DNA of 64,000 nucleotides from positions 27,965,498 to 28,029,497 of the forward strand of contig NC_026660.2 of the NCBI RefSeq assembly GCF_000004075.3. The letters run 5' to 3'. The stretch is from Cucumis sativus (Eukaryota; Streptophyta; Magnoliopsida; Cucurbitales; Cucurbitaceae). Shown in pieces: positions 1 to 12,500 of this stretch (positions within the stretch are counted from its first letter, which is position 1; each line of letters starts with the position of its first letter). The notes under the pieces are model-generated. The model saw only the letters and a program-made list of their open reading frames with translations, did not search any database and had not been told where the DNA came from. Both the position numbers and the translations under genes were made by a program.

Positions 1-620
1 AAAGGAAATAATAGTAAAACCCAGCAAAAGGAAGCAACTACAAAAACTCAAAACGCAATTCCAAGAAAAAAGAAAAAGGGAATACAAGGGCATACAATAA
101 AATCAACCCATAAAGGCATGATGGCCCTCTAAAAGAAGGTACTCTCACTATGCAAAATAACACCTATAACATAGTTACAAAAAGCCTTTGAAATCGAAAC
201 CCACACCAAAACATGATAACGAACGAGAGACCAAATATCACTAGAAACCCTCTCCACAACTCTAATAGCCCTACCATTTGGCTCACCAAACAAAACTCAC
301 TAAATAGCACACCCCCAGGTAAACCAAAGAAAGGCCCTTCTCTTCACAGGAAGAGTTAAGAAGGGACTCCTCAATCAACACACCATCTCTATGTCAAGCA
401 GCCGTAATGCCAAATGTTTGGAAAAGAAAAAAGAAAAAGCAACCCAAACAGAGCTAGAAAATTCACACCGCCAAAGAATATGCTCCACATTATTGTTAGT
501 GAAGTCAGATTCATATCCCTAGCAATAAATCTACTGAGGATGTTCACCACTACCGTGAAAACAGAATGGGCAGAACCTTGCATAATACTTCAATGGAGGA
601 AAATTTTGGTCTCCTAATTA
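1..620 (-). mobile_element. Decayed 3' end of a LINE (non-LTR) retrotransposon
   Basis: Read on the minus strand, and allowing stops and frame changes, this stretch spells the end of a plant LINE ORF2 protein. There is a zinc-knuckle-like part (VEHILWRCEFSSSVW, about 450-520). It is followed by a tail with VERVSSDIWSLVRYHV and SISKAFCNYVIG (about 130-250), which resembles the region downstream of reverse transcriptase in cucurbit LINEs as I remember them. No frame stays open, so the copy is dead. It is cut by the window edge, so its full length is unknown. It lies beyond the last visible exon of the truncated LARP1 gene and may sit inside that gene's fourth intron. Confidence 0.6.
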
Positions 621-639
621 TTAAGATGGATCTAAAGTG

Positions 640-723
640 AGCATAGCTCAACACTAATTGACAGGTACTCTTTCCCTGAGATTGGAGATTCAAATCCATA
701 TACCCACTTGTACTAAAAGAAGG
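640..723 (+). mobile_element. tRNA-derived SINE-like element
   Basis: A tRNA-like A box (TAGCTCAACAC, about 648) is followed about 40 bases later by a B box (AGATTCAAATCC, about 686). After that comes a short unique part and an A-rich end (ACTTGTACTAAAAGAAGG). The order and spacing fit a Pol III promoter of a tRNA-derived SINE. It does not fold as a good tRNA, so it is not called a tRNA gene. A similar B-box-plus-tail piece lies in a METTL23 intron at about 15418-15460. Confidence 0.4.
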
Positions 724-2298
724 TTAGTTTATCTAACATATGGGTCATCTAAACCCTCCATATTCTCTTAATCAAAGAATTGCTAATGGTTTTCCAAGAC
801 TTGTCACCAAGCCAACTGGTCCAAAACCCTTGGGGGTATTTGGAGGAAGAAGTGCAGTTGTTTATCCGGAGAGTTGTTAAGCCTGAGAAATTATTTAGTT
901 GTGGGGCTCACATTGTAAGGAGTTAATATGTCAAAGTAGAAGTTTTTTAGACATGAATCCCACAGTGGGTTTAAGAAGAACTCCTCGTGCTGCCAAACAA
1001 GGAGTAGGTTACAACTATACTCCCCCAAATCCTTGGGCCAAACATGCCCTTAATGTCACTCATGATCAAGACAACTTGACACATATGGCCATATCTTGTA
1101 AAATCATTGAACGCCTTGAGCAAATCACTCTTAAAAATGTCACTGCCCACTTTTAAATGCATTACCATCAACTATCTAGAATTCTGTGAAGGGACAGTGG
1201 ATATCTCGAGAAAAAGAGTAGGGTTTTAGACATGGAGCCCACAGTGGGTTTGAGAAAGTGGTAATTAGTTACAAAGACCTGGTTATAAGTAGGAGTTGGG
1301 GACGTTGTGGAGAGAGGATCAGATTGGAGATTATGTACTGTGGGACTTGGCATTGTAATTTATCTTTTGATATCGCAATAACAGTAATATATTCTGTTTC
1401 TTGTTATTGGGATCCTAACAGACTCATCACATCCCTATGTCAACATTTGAAACTGTATCCTACATCGAACATTTCATTGACATAAAATTCTTGAAAATTA
1501 AAACATGCATCTCATATTTAACTAAGGATGTCTGGCAAAGCTTATATTCCACAAAGCCCAAAAAGTGTGGTAACGTGCATGATGAAACATGGTCTTTAAA
1601 AGGAAGGAAAAATACCATAACAACCATACAGGGAAGCAACAAGAAACTAACACCTATACTTGATTAATCATAGGATAAAGCTATATAAACCTTCAACATC
1701 TCTGTGGCATCAGACAAAAATCTATTCTATGCTGCTAAAAATTGACGTCTTTTCTTGGATTAATTTGAATCTCCATAATAAGAACCCATAATTTAACTGT
1801 GGGAGCTATTTCAGTTCCCCACTGATGCTCTCTCTTTTCTTCAATCGTTTGCTGTAATTACTCCTTTTTTTCATGAGATACACTATTGTGACCGTTAATA
1901 AATCAAATAAGTCTAGAAGCAAAGACTGTTTGAAAACCAAATCTAATATGTATGGGTAGACATGCGCAAAAGAATTATTTTCTTTTTTATAAAAAATAGT
2001 GCCCATTATATATATTTCTGAAAATGGTTTTTTATTAGACAAGAATTTCTTAAAATGTTTTTGGAAGCCACAGAAACCACACAATAAAGTAAAAGGTAAT
2101 CAAAAGTTCCAAACACAGAGTAGGAAGTAAAGGAAAACATTAAAAAAAAAAACAGTTTTTTTCTAAAAAGAATAACAGAGAAAAACATGCACAGGCAGGG
2201 CACAAAGCAGAAAATAACAGTAAAATGAAGATCATCCTGTCATCATCGTCAAGAAAAAATTACTTATACGTCCTTGATGAAATCCTCTAAAAATTCAC
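724..2298. other. No gene seen; diverged direct repeat pair
   Basis: Only short, unconvincing frames are present. Two copies of a block of about 33 bases occur at 945-977 and 1224-1256. They share TAGACATG, then a perfect palindromic core CCCACAGTGGG, then TTTRAGAA. The stretch lies directly downstream of the last visible LARP1 exon, so it may be intron or lost 3' end. Confidence 0.35.
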
Positions 2299-4584
2299 CT
2301 TGCTGAAGCTTGCAATTAATTTAACTGGAACCCATCCTTCTTCATTCATGTTCTGCCTCAAGAAAGTATCCTTTATTAAATTTTCACCACTGCAATTCGC
2401 AAATACAAGGTGCAATCACCATTAGAATGTTTTCAAATTTCTAACACTAAACAAGGATGATTGGGAAAAGTTAGAAGCAATCACATTAAATATACCTGAA
2501 ATAGTATTCTATCTGACTCACTATCATAGCATACAACTGAGGGTCTGGGCCATGAAAAAACATCGCATTTGGTGATATTGGAGCCACAAAAGGTACACCT
2601 CTAAGAGCCTCTGGAGGAGGCGGACCAATATACACCACTGGAGGAGCAAAATCTACATACAGATTCAAGCATTAAGCAAGTTCAAATGAGGAAAACTGTG
2701 GAACCTCACATAAAAAATGTAGATCCTACCAGGGAAGGGTAGCGGACCACCAATAGCTCTCATTGTTGGAGAAGAAATATAGCCAGTAGTATTAGGAGGT
2801 GGAGGTGGAGAAGGTCTAATAAACCTGTGAACCACTCTATGAGGTTGTGCATTGTAATTTCGGTTTGAATTCCAATCTTGATTTCCACGATCGTGATCAC
2901 GTCTAGAACCATAGTTATGATGATGGGAATTGTCACCCCGTGGATGTGAACCACCACCACGACTCCGATATGAATTGCGTGGTTGTTGATGACCATGATC
3001 ACTATGTGATTGTGATGATACAAATGTGGTCCTCTGTGTCTGATCCTTTGGAGAATTATTAGGAGCCGTATCAATTACAGGACTTGAAGGTGCAGACTGT
3101 TGAGGGAGGCTACTATTATATGAATTACTCGAACCATTACGCCTCATTGATTTCTGGCGCGAAGTTATTGGATGAGTAAGAGTTGAATCAGGATTAGGAC
3201 TAACATCATTATTACCTTCTTTGTTTGATGATGCGGATGATGAAGTTCCTGTCCCCTATGTGCAAAAGGAAGAAAGAAGGGGAAAAAAGGTAAAGAATGA
3301 GCTTGTTTCATATATTTATTAAAAATAAAATACAGGAAAACTCACTAGTACCCGAAAAAGAAACAGTGAAGACCCTCTTTACATTTGTGGTAAACAGAAA
3401 AACAACAACTAACTTTAAGCCTCTATCTCGGCTGTCTTTATTTTTCTACCTCAGATAATAAATTTTTTTGTTGTATGAAATTTACAAAAGAAAAATTATA
3501 TGTCTCCTTATTTGACAAGGACATCATGCAAAGATTGGCCTCGTTGGGTTTTTTTCACAGAAAAGTTCATCCTCTTTCCTTGCTTTTTCCTTTTAAAGAA
3601 CACAGTTAATTGACCGAAGCAATGGCGACCACAGCTGTTCTATAATATAATAGCAGGATAGAGATATTGAGTCAATAAATTTAGAGTCCCTTTATCGACA
3701 TATAACTAATAGCAAATATAACGAAAATTCTTATAATCCCCTGGAGCCCGAAATTTTCAGTTCATTTCTTAGCCTGTTTCGTAGGAGTATTGGCATAAAA
3801 ATATCCCACCACAAACCGGTAAATGTTTCTCAGCCTATCCAAGGAACTCATAAAGCACATCCAATACTGAACAATTTTCATTTTCCCCAAACATAGACTA
3901 ATTTTAGAAACAAGTTCTTGAATCTATTCATTGATCTATCATCATTTCATTTGAGAAATTGAAAAAAAAATTATAGCTTAATCATGTAGATGGACTACAG
4001 CAGTTTAAATATTTTCCTCGCAAAAAACTGAATGTATCCCCTTTCATTTCTTTAGTTCATGTTATTCTTAAAAACCCCAACAACAATATAAAATTGATAG
4101 AAAATACCTGCGCGCCAGCAGATCCATCCCCTAAACTTTTAAGTGAATCCGAAGATGATTTAGGAGTACCCTTAGCAGACTCCGATAAAGCGGGCCAAGA
4201 CACAGCCCCCATGACAGGCCCAGCCTCAGTTCCATTAGCGAGTTTGTTCCACGCTGGCTTCTTTCCAGCATTGGCAGTCGACCCATTCCCACCATCATAA
4301 CTCTCACCCACTGGCTCTTCAGACGACGAAGAAGAGAAAAACGAAACCGGTTCAACAACAGCAGTCGGAGATGCAGATGACGAAACAACCGCCGCGACAT
4401 CTATTTCACCACGAACAATCCGTGTCCATGGAGAAGAGGACACTGTACGTCCACCAGAACGACGTGATGATGATTTGGGACTACTCCCACTGCTACTGTT
4501 GTTATTCTGTCCAGAATTACGAGGAGAATGATCTGCAATCGATGCCGTCACCGAATCAGCATCCGGTAAATTAGAAGCAGCCAT
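2299..4584 (-). CDS. La-related protein 1, copy 1; exons 1-4 only, 3' end missing in window
   Basis: LARP1-type RNA-binding protein, expected in the cytoplasm and acting on mRNA translation and decay. Exons read from high to low coordinate: 4584-4108, 3255-2730, 2652-2496, 2389-2299, giving 417 codons in one frame. Residues 1-160 are Ser-rich and include the family signature SSPWTRIVRGE; exon 2 encodes a His/Arg/Gly/Asn-rich linker. Exons 3-4 encode the start of the La motif (SQIEYYFSGENLIKD). Exon lengths and phases of exons 3-4 equal those of copy 2 at 9518-13930. The equivalents of copy 2 exons 5-6, which finish the La motif and the C-terminus, are not found between 1 and 2298. Reading through the exon 4 donor adds VNF and a stop at 2287. 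The family Asp in FSDENL is Gly here. It is either a truncated gene or a gene whose fourth intron was lengthened by the LINE and SINE insertions and continues beyond the window. Confidence 0.8.
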
Positions 4585-4598
4585 CGTAAATTAGAAAC

Positions 4599-4606
4599 TA
4601 GGGTTT
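4599..4606 (-). promoter_or_regulatory. Telo-box in LARP1 copy 1 leader
   Basis: TAGGGTTT on the plus strand, which is AAACCCTA in the gene's direction, 15 bases upstream of the ATG. Telo-boxes are frequent near starts of plant genes for the translation machinery. The second LARP1 copy has one at 13958-13965 in the equivalent place, which supports conservation. Confidence 0.5.
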
Positions 4607-4869
4607 TTTCTTTCAGACGGCAGTACCTTGATCGACGGCAAACAGAGCAAATGGAAACCAAAAATTAAGCAAAAAAATCAAGAAAAAACCGTGTTTTTTT
4701 CTCGAGATTCAAGAACTATAATGAAGAAACTGAGTTGGAAATTATGAATCAGAAGGATTTGGAAAAGATTTTTAGAAGGATCGGATCGTTGAGAGAAAGA
4801 AAAAAAAAAGAAAAAAAAAAGGAAAAAGAGACGTAGGTCTGTTTGAGAGTGGAAGAAGGTTTGTTCTGT

Positions 4870-7800
4870 TCTCTCTTCTCACTAAGGATGGCTTTGGCAA
4901 TCGCAAGGGTTAGTTTATGGTTACTTGTAAAATTACAATAATGTCCCTCACTTCCCCGCCTGCGTCAGTATGGGCTTTTCATACGACGGCTCTTTAAATA
5001 GCCCATATGGAATTAAATCTTTATTATTTATCTATTATCATTGCACCTTCCTATTTTTCTTTTCACGAATATTTTTTATCCTAATTAAATAATATATATA
5101 TATAAATAGAATTCTTTAATTATATTTTAATTCACAACTTTTTTATATGTTAAATCAATAAATGGTATGATATTTTTCTTCAAATGCATTTCAAGTGTAA
5201 GGGTGTGATATGTTTTAGCCTCATATCCACGATCAAATTCGACACTTACAAAAATAGCAAAAGTTTCACGTGACAAATTTAAATGTGAATAACTCTATTA
5301 TATTACTTATTACTTGTCATATTTGCTATATTTACAATATGTAAAAAAATATATCATAGTTTTTTTTTTTAAATGTTTTTGTCATCCAATGTAATTTCTA
5401 AAATGTTTACCTACATAAGTGAATATAAATGTTTCGATTTTACTTCGCAACAATAAGAAGTTGAACTTGATTAATTGGAGTTGTTATAGCTAAAATTAAG
5501 TTGCTCTTATCGAGTAGGTCTGTTTTTAAGAATAGTTTAGGTAAATAAAATGAAACTATTTATAAAATATTGAAAAAAACTTAAATAAACTCCAAAAGTA
5601 TTTGAGAAATTTTTAAATTTATTTTATTGTCAATGTATCATTTGGTATAAATTGCAACTTATATACAAAACTATATTGGTTAAAATTAAAAGACTAATTT
5701 CGTTGTAAAATAGATATGGATTTGTAATTGAGTTTAAGAACGATAGAAATAGATTTTGAAAAAATCTTAATCGTGGAAATAATTGTGTTAGTAATAATAT
5801 ATTTTTATATTAATATACCAACCATTTTCATATGTAAAATTTTGGCCATTACTTTTAATAACAATAAGCCGTTTATATATTTTATTAAGTACAATTTGGA
5901 GAACTAATTGGAAGATGGAATGCCAATTAAACTTAATTTAGGTTGACAACTATTTTACTTTATTTTTTAAAATAATTTTTAGAAAAAGCAAAGGTGACCG
6001 CAAATATTTTAAAAATCAAAATGCCAATTAGATCTTTAGGGACTTAATGACTATTTTTATAGAAATTTGGTTTATAATTTATGTTTTTAGGGGTGGGCGT
6101 GATGATCGTCTAACTACTTTTTTATAAACAAAATTTACCTTCACATCAAATAAAATTGCAACGTGAATTTACAACGTCAGCCCATAGCCATGAATGCCCA
6201 CTTGGCTAATGAGTCACCTCTCGCCTAGAGGAGTACGAGAGACAATTTTACTAACTTATAAAATTGATATTATTTTAATTATATATATATAATATTGAGC
6301 GAGCCTCGAACCACAGGCTAAATCCATCAATGATTACAACGTCGAGAATTACAAAACTTCTTAAAATATATAGCTTTCACTAATATTTAGAATTTAGATT
6401 CAATCCAAATATTAATCACACCTAACTCATAAATCATTTGAAGCACAGTATTCCTAAGTCCTGACTCAAACCATTCAAATTACTGTTATAAAAAGACACC
6501 TTGACCATTATCAGTGTATGGATGGAATTGATCATCAACTTCATATATAAAATCTATAATAAAGTTTTTAAAAAAAGATTGAACTACACTCATAAGTCAT
6601 ACCCTTAAATCGGGTCTTAAAAGGAAAAGAAAAACGTGCAGTGGTCATTAATTATTATTAATGACACTTCTTAAAAATATTAATAATGCTTGAAGAGCAT
6701 TAACTACAAACAATTAATTTATTTTGAAGAGCCATAAACAATTAATTGTTTTGTTTAAGCACTATTTATTAATTTTGTATGCATCTGTGTGATTGTTTAA
6801 ATACGAATAAAAACATATTTTATTCTTATACAAATAAAATTATGCATTACTTTTAATATTACTTTCTAATTAAAATATATAATATGTGTAATGCATGGTC
6901 AACATTTGAAACCAATAAAATTAATTGAATAAGAAAGGATTATTTTTGTTGGATAATAAATAAGCACCAACCAATATGTGGAGCAATTGGGAATCTTATA
7001 CCTTATAATAAACAACTTTGCCCATACAAAAATTCGAAAGGAAATGAAATTAAAAAGAAAAAATAATGACTTAGAAGATTCTTTATATAATGTTACCTTT
7101 TCCTTTTCCTTTCTTAATATATATTATTAAATATTTTTCCTTTTATGACTTAAAAAGCCAGTTTTCAGAAATAAAATATATTAATAAAGAATATTTTGAT
7201 AATAGTAGTTTTTTAAAAATTTATTAGGCTTCAAAAATAGCAAAAAAGTAAAAATAAAAATTGAAATCTCAATTCCTAAAATTAAAAAATACAGTATCAA
7301 GTACAGCTACAATTATATTTGCATAAAATTTATGGAGCAATAGTATTGTAGTGCAAGTAGACTCTACTACAAAGCACTTAACAAACATTTCAAGTCTCAT
7401 CCCACTTGCAAGTGGCAATAAAGAAAGGTCACGTTTTTTGCTTAGTAACAATATTTTTCCGTTAATTTTAACAACAATATAATATTATGACTTGATTCTT
7501 TTTAGTTTTTCCTCTAATTTTTCCGTAAAAGCTTCTTCTTTCTTATTTTCATTTTCAATACTATTTTATTTGTAAATAAGACTTTGAGAGAAACTAGACA
7601 ACGCACATCATTTGTTGGATAATGGTTGTAAAATTCATACAATTAAGTTTTATCTAAATGACCGTGAAATGTGGCCTTGTCTAAGCGGCAATGAAATGTT
7701 GGAAGTAAATCTTGTATAGAAAATGAAGACTAGGTGTTGTCCCATGTATTCGATAGGGTTATTGTTTGGATGAAATTATTGAATATTTGATTGGAATAGT

Positions 7801-9517
7801 AAACCCCACGAAGTTTGAATTAATTGGCAGTGTGTTGGGAGTTCGGTGTGATTTGCAACGTACTAAAGACCATTGTCTTTTGATATCTTTGCCCATATAC
7901 CAAGACTCTGATTCTCGATGGAACTCAAAGAACACACTCCCTTCACCACATTCAAATTCACTTCGAGTACTCAAGGTGCTTCTCTTGATCCTCCTTTGTT
8001 TAGTGCCTGCAGAGCTTGGTATGCATCTTTGGAGTGGTCATCTCCTTATTGGAGAGGATGAGATTTGCAATCGTTCGTCTATGATGTTAATTTTAGTTTT
8101 AATAATCAAACCTCTCTTTATAATTGAGTAAGAATGATGGTTTGTGCTCTAAGACCCCATGTTGGCACTTAAAGAACAAGACTTAAAAGTCTTGATATTG
8201 GCTTTCTCTTCGGTCCTTCTGTCTGTCTTTGTGCACCTAAAAAAAAACCATTGCATAAAATAACATCCGAAAGGATTTAAGATCATCAAACATGTTCCTT
8301 CAAAATCATAATACCTTAATAAATAAAAAGCAAAATTTAAATTTAAACGTAAAACAAACGCTGAATAAATACTTGAAGTAAATTATTTAATTAAACCAAA
8401 GCCTCCAAAGCATGTTAGTTATTAGAACCATCTTTAAGAAAAACACTTTTAGCAAAAATGGAGAAGTTATGGACCCTGAATGCTGAAATAGTTTTTAAAG
8501 TGCAATAAAAAGGAAGTTCAAATTTAGCACTTAACAAACTCTTTGAAAATACAAGCAAAGATCACCCAATAATTAGGGAAAGAATCATTCCTAAATAGAT
8601 AAAAACACCATCAAAATCCATAGGAAAGAAATAAACTCACAAGATAATTATAATCTGCTTTTAAACGAGAGAGCAAAATAAAAAAACAAACAAAAACTTC
8701 AATATGGTTCCAATGATAAAGTTGAAAAAAAAGAAAAAATAGAGCCGCAAAGAATTCCGAATGAAAAATAAAGTTCACATCAAGATGCGCCAACGGGCAC
8801 AATTTATCAAGTCTAATATTCAAAAAGTTGTAAATATCATATGCAAAGTTATTCCATTTGACATTTAGAGAGCAGAAGATATGTCTTGAGAAAAAGAAAA
8901 AAGAAAAAAGAAAAAAGAAAAAAGAAAAAGCCTTCGAGATCGAGCAGAGCTGCAATTAGAGCATCCAAAGAAAAGCCAGTCTCTCTCTAAATTAACGAAA
9001 ATGAAGATCAGCCAGCATCTTTACTTCCTCTCCAGAACTATTTCTGTCTTGTTCCCTACGGCTTGAGGTTTTTTGCTTTCGAGGATATCGAGAAGAAAAA
9101 CCAGCTGAGGGGGGCACCAGCATGGGGAAGCAATCAAGATTCTCCATGGTTAAAAGTACATGCCCATCATCAAGGAGAACAAAAAAGAAATAAATTTATG
9201 TAACGAAGGCAACATCCCACAAAACCATCAATACCCTTTAGTTGCCGTTAAAAGAAAATGTTTTGAGTATTTTTTAAACTTCTTAGAGTTGTTTCTCTCT
9301 CTTTTTTTAACTACCTTCATTTTGCGTCTTTATTCCCCACAGTTTACCTTCTTTACCAAGCCACACGAGAGAAAAAAGATTCATCGTGTATCAAGAAGGC
9401 CTCCATATTTAACAGAACACGGTGTTATAACTTATCTCCTCAGTCTCTATTACCCATATATGTTTTTTTTTTTTTTTTTGTACTCATAAAAGGCATGGGC
9501 TTCATCATGTACAAGGT
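4870..9517. other. AT-rich spacer between the two LARP1 copies
   Basis: No recognisable gene. It holds a short dispersed repeat at about 5320-5400 that recurs near 21195-21290, a run of the seven-base unit GAAAAAA at 8890-8930, and a 17-base poly-T at 9463-9479. The stretch 7660-8130 has somewhat longer open frames on both strands, but I recognise no family in them. The last few hundred bases are probably the 3' untranslated region of the second LARP1 gene. Confidence 0.5.
8992..9147 (-). other. Short open frame downstream of LARP1 copy 2, doubtful
   Basis: A 51-codon minus-strand frame begins MENLDCFPMLVPP and is rich in Arg, Ser and Glu in the middle (KTSSRREQDRNSSGEE). Its composition looks more like coding sequence than the surrounding AT-rich DNA. 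It lies 370 bases beyond the LARP1 stop codon. It could be an alternative last exon, a fragment of an older gene, or chance. I do not recognise it. Confidence 0.2.
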
Positions 9518-12500
9518 CTATTTCCTTGCAGAAAAGGAGTGATCCAAACCTGTGCCAATATTTGGCTTCCCTGTACCTGGCAGCTGTGACTGGCTATTGA
9601 AATTCCGAGGTGATCTACTTTGCAGAGCCTCGACTTTAAAATCACCTCGAACTTCTGTACTGTTATAAGTCTCCAACGTAATACTCTGAACACCAGCAGC
9701 CAGCAAATCTTGACTGGAGTTTGCAGGGCTTAGTGGGGCAACTTCGTTAGAAGTTGGAGTTGAAGGAAGCATTATCCATTTGCTATAATCATTTCGTCTC
9801 CTCACCTTATCCCCCTAAGATACAGTATAGTTCAAATACAGAATTAGAGAACAATATGAGACTTTACTTTCTTTTAACTTGTGACATTGTGAGGATACAA
9901 ACTTCTTAAAGCACTAGAGGGGTCTCATCACCCTTTTTCAGGATGTGTTTTGAGAAATTTAACTTCTCAAACTTAGACCAAATCCCAGTAGCTGCCTCAA
10001 GCCTCCAGTTATATAGATATGGCTATGATGCATGTATCCCAACAGAGAACTCCCTGTTGCAGAATTAATAACCACCCCCCCACCCCCCAAAAAAAAAGAA
10101 AAAAAACCTCCCCAAGTGCATAACCAAACAAATTGAGCATCCATAACTAACCTGTACTTCTACCACAGTGGATGTCGACCGCAAAGCATCCAATATCACA
10201 GGGATATTGTCAGTCAGAGATCGAACCTGCAAAGAAGTCAAAGATGATCCGAGAACCTTTAGCAAGACGAAGGAATGTATGCAGTATGCACCATAGTTCA
10301 CACAATAAGCTCAAACAAACTTCTGCGATAAGCAGCATCATTTCATACCCAACCACTTCATACGAAATTTATCAAAAGAAATTAATTGATTTATTTTCCC
10401 GGATAGAAAAGCATTAGAAATTTATAGCACCAAAAGAACAAAAGACACAGCCTAAGGGCCTAGGGTAGAGGAAACCATAACTATGCCTCATAACCAGTGT
10501 GCAATTGCATTGCATTGACAACCCCAACATACTCTTACAGAGAACATTCTATCCTAACTTCAGGGACACCACATGTCACAGCTCAAAAATAAACCTACGG
10601 AAAAAATCTTCAAAACAGAGAAAAAGGATAGATTACACGCTTCATTAAGCTAATGGATCAACCTTAGTCTGAACCTTCACGTAATGAGGCTGCCTAATAA
10701 TAGCACTAAGGCTATAAAATATCAAGTGGCTTACTCTAAATACTTGGTTAGGTCCTTTTAGTCTAGCCAAAGGACCCAAGGTTAAAAATTGTACAGGACC
10801 CTGTCGTTGATGCCATCAGTACACGAATACAACCCAGAAGGAGCCATGCTAGCAGAGTTGCCTAACTATCATGAAAAACAGCCTTTAAAGCTATTGGGGA
10901 AACCATGTTGGCACCACCTTAGAAAAAGGAAAGCAAAATCTCTGCAGCCAACTATACTAATGACAGTCCTTAGGAAGTTCGAATTTGAGAGGAATAGAAA
11001 AATGTTCAAAAACCTTCTAGATGATTTGGACTTTGGGACTTCGTTAAATTCTTGATTTCTACTTGGCTCTATTCTAAATCCGCCACTTTCATGATAGTAC
11101 AAACCAAAGGATATCCTTATGAATCCTCGGTGGAACTAAGGTTGGGATGATTCCTTCCCACCTGCCTATTGCAATCCCCCTTTCTGGGAGGAATGATGAG
11201 TATATTGGTTCCTATAAATCTAAAAAGAAAAATAAATAAATAAACAACCCAGAATCTCATAACCAAAACTGATAAAATTATTAGCTCTACCAGATAGTAG
11301 TTTGGATCTCAATTAATATTACTTTCGTTCCTCATTTAACAGGAGCAGCCCTGGACTGCGCAACAACTTTCTCCTTTCTTATGGAGCATTCCTTTTTAGT
11401 AAATCACATTTACTAAATAAAGTATAGAGGCTAAGAGAAACCCAGAACAGGAAAATGAGCACCAAAATACCATTCAATAATAGAGAAAATTTGGGATAAA
11501 TAAGACAAACAAAGAGTAGAAATGATGTAATTATCATCATGGATATAAACACCAAATAGACATTGAAGAAAAGAAAAAGGAACCTCGCTCTCGACTCCCC
11601 TAATTTACCCACCATTTTGAAGCCTGCAACCAAATGAATTGGAACCCATCCATCTTCATCCATGTTCCTTCTCAAGTAAGTATCTTTTACTAAGTTCTCA
11701 TCGCTGCAATAAACAAATTCAAGGTGCTACTGTTAAAATAATTTCAAATTTTCAACACAAGATGAAGACGATAAGAAAAATTTTCAACACAAGATGAAGA
11801 CGATAAGAAAAATTTTCAACACAAGATGAAGACGATAAGAAAAACATAAAACACCTGAAATAGTATTCTATCTGATGGACTATCCTAGCATATAACTGAG
11901 GGTCTGAAGCAGGAAAAAAGACTGCATTAGGTGGCATTGGAGCCACAAAAGGTACACTTCTAAGGGCCTCTTGAGGAGGAGCTGCGACATATACCACTGG
12001 AGGCACAAATTCTGCAAATAGATTGAAGTGTGAAGCAAGTTCACATGATAAAAACCATAAACCTCACAAAAGCAGTATAAATTTTACCATGGAAAGGCAT
12101 AGGACCCCCAAGAGGCCTCATAGATGAAGGAATAAAGGTAGCATTACTAGGGGGAGGAGGAGGCCTTATATATCTTTGAACAACTCGCTGAGGCTGTCCA
12201 TAATTTCGATGGGGATTCCAATCATGGTTTCCACGATCTTGATCACGCCTGGAGCCATGGTTGTGATGGTGAGAACTGTCACCACGTGGATAACCAGACC
12301 CACGACTCCTAAATGAATTAGGTTGATGTTGATAATTATGATCATTGTGTGATTGTGAAGCAAATGAACTCCTCTGCATGTGGTCCTTAGATGAAGGATT
12401 ATTAGGAGTTGTATCAATTGTAGAAACTGAAGTTGCCGATTGTTGAGAGACACCACCACTGTATGAACTGGCAGCACCACTACGCTTCATCGATTTCTGA

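Noticed and set aside
640-723. tRNA gene
   Set aside because: A and B boxes are present but the acceptor and anticodon stems do not pair, so it is better read as a SINE.
899-1156. Plus-strand 85-codon frame starting MWGSHCKELICQ
   Set aside because: It overlaps the direct repeat, has no recognisable motif or splice context, and lies in transposon-rich debris.
2760-3074. Minus-strand frame rich in Ile and His within LARP1 copy 1
   Set aside because: Frame-shifted shadow of the His/Arg-rich linker exon; the same shadow occurs in copy 2.
7759-8131. Overlapping frames of 71 and 121 codons on opposite strands
   Set aside because: No family similarity, no consistent splice sites and no codon bias; not supported as a gene.
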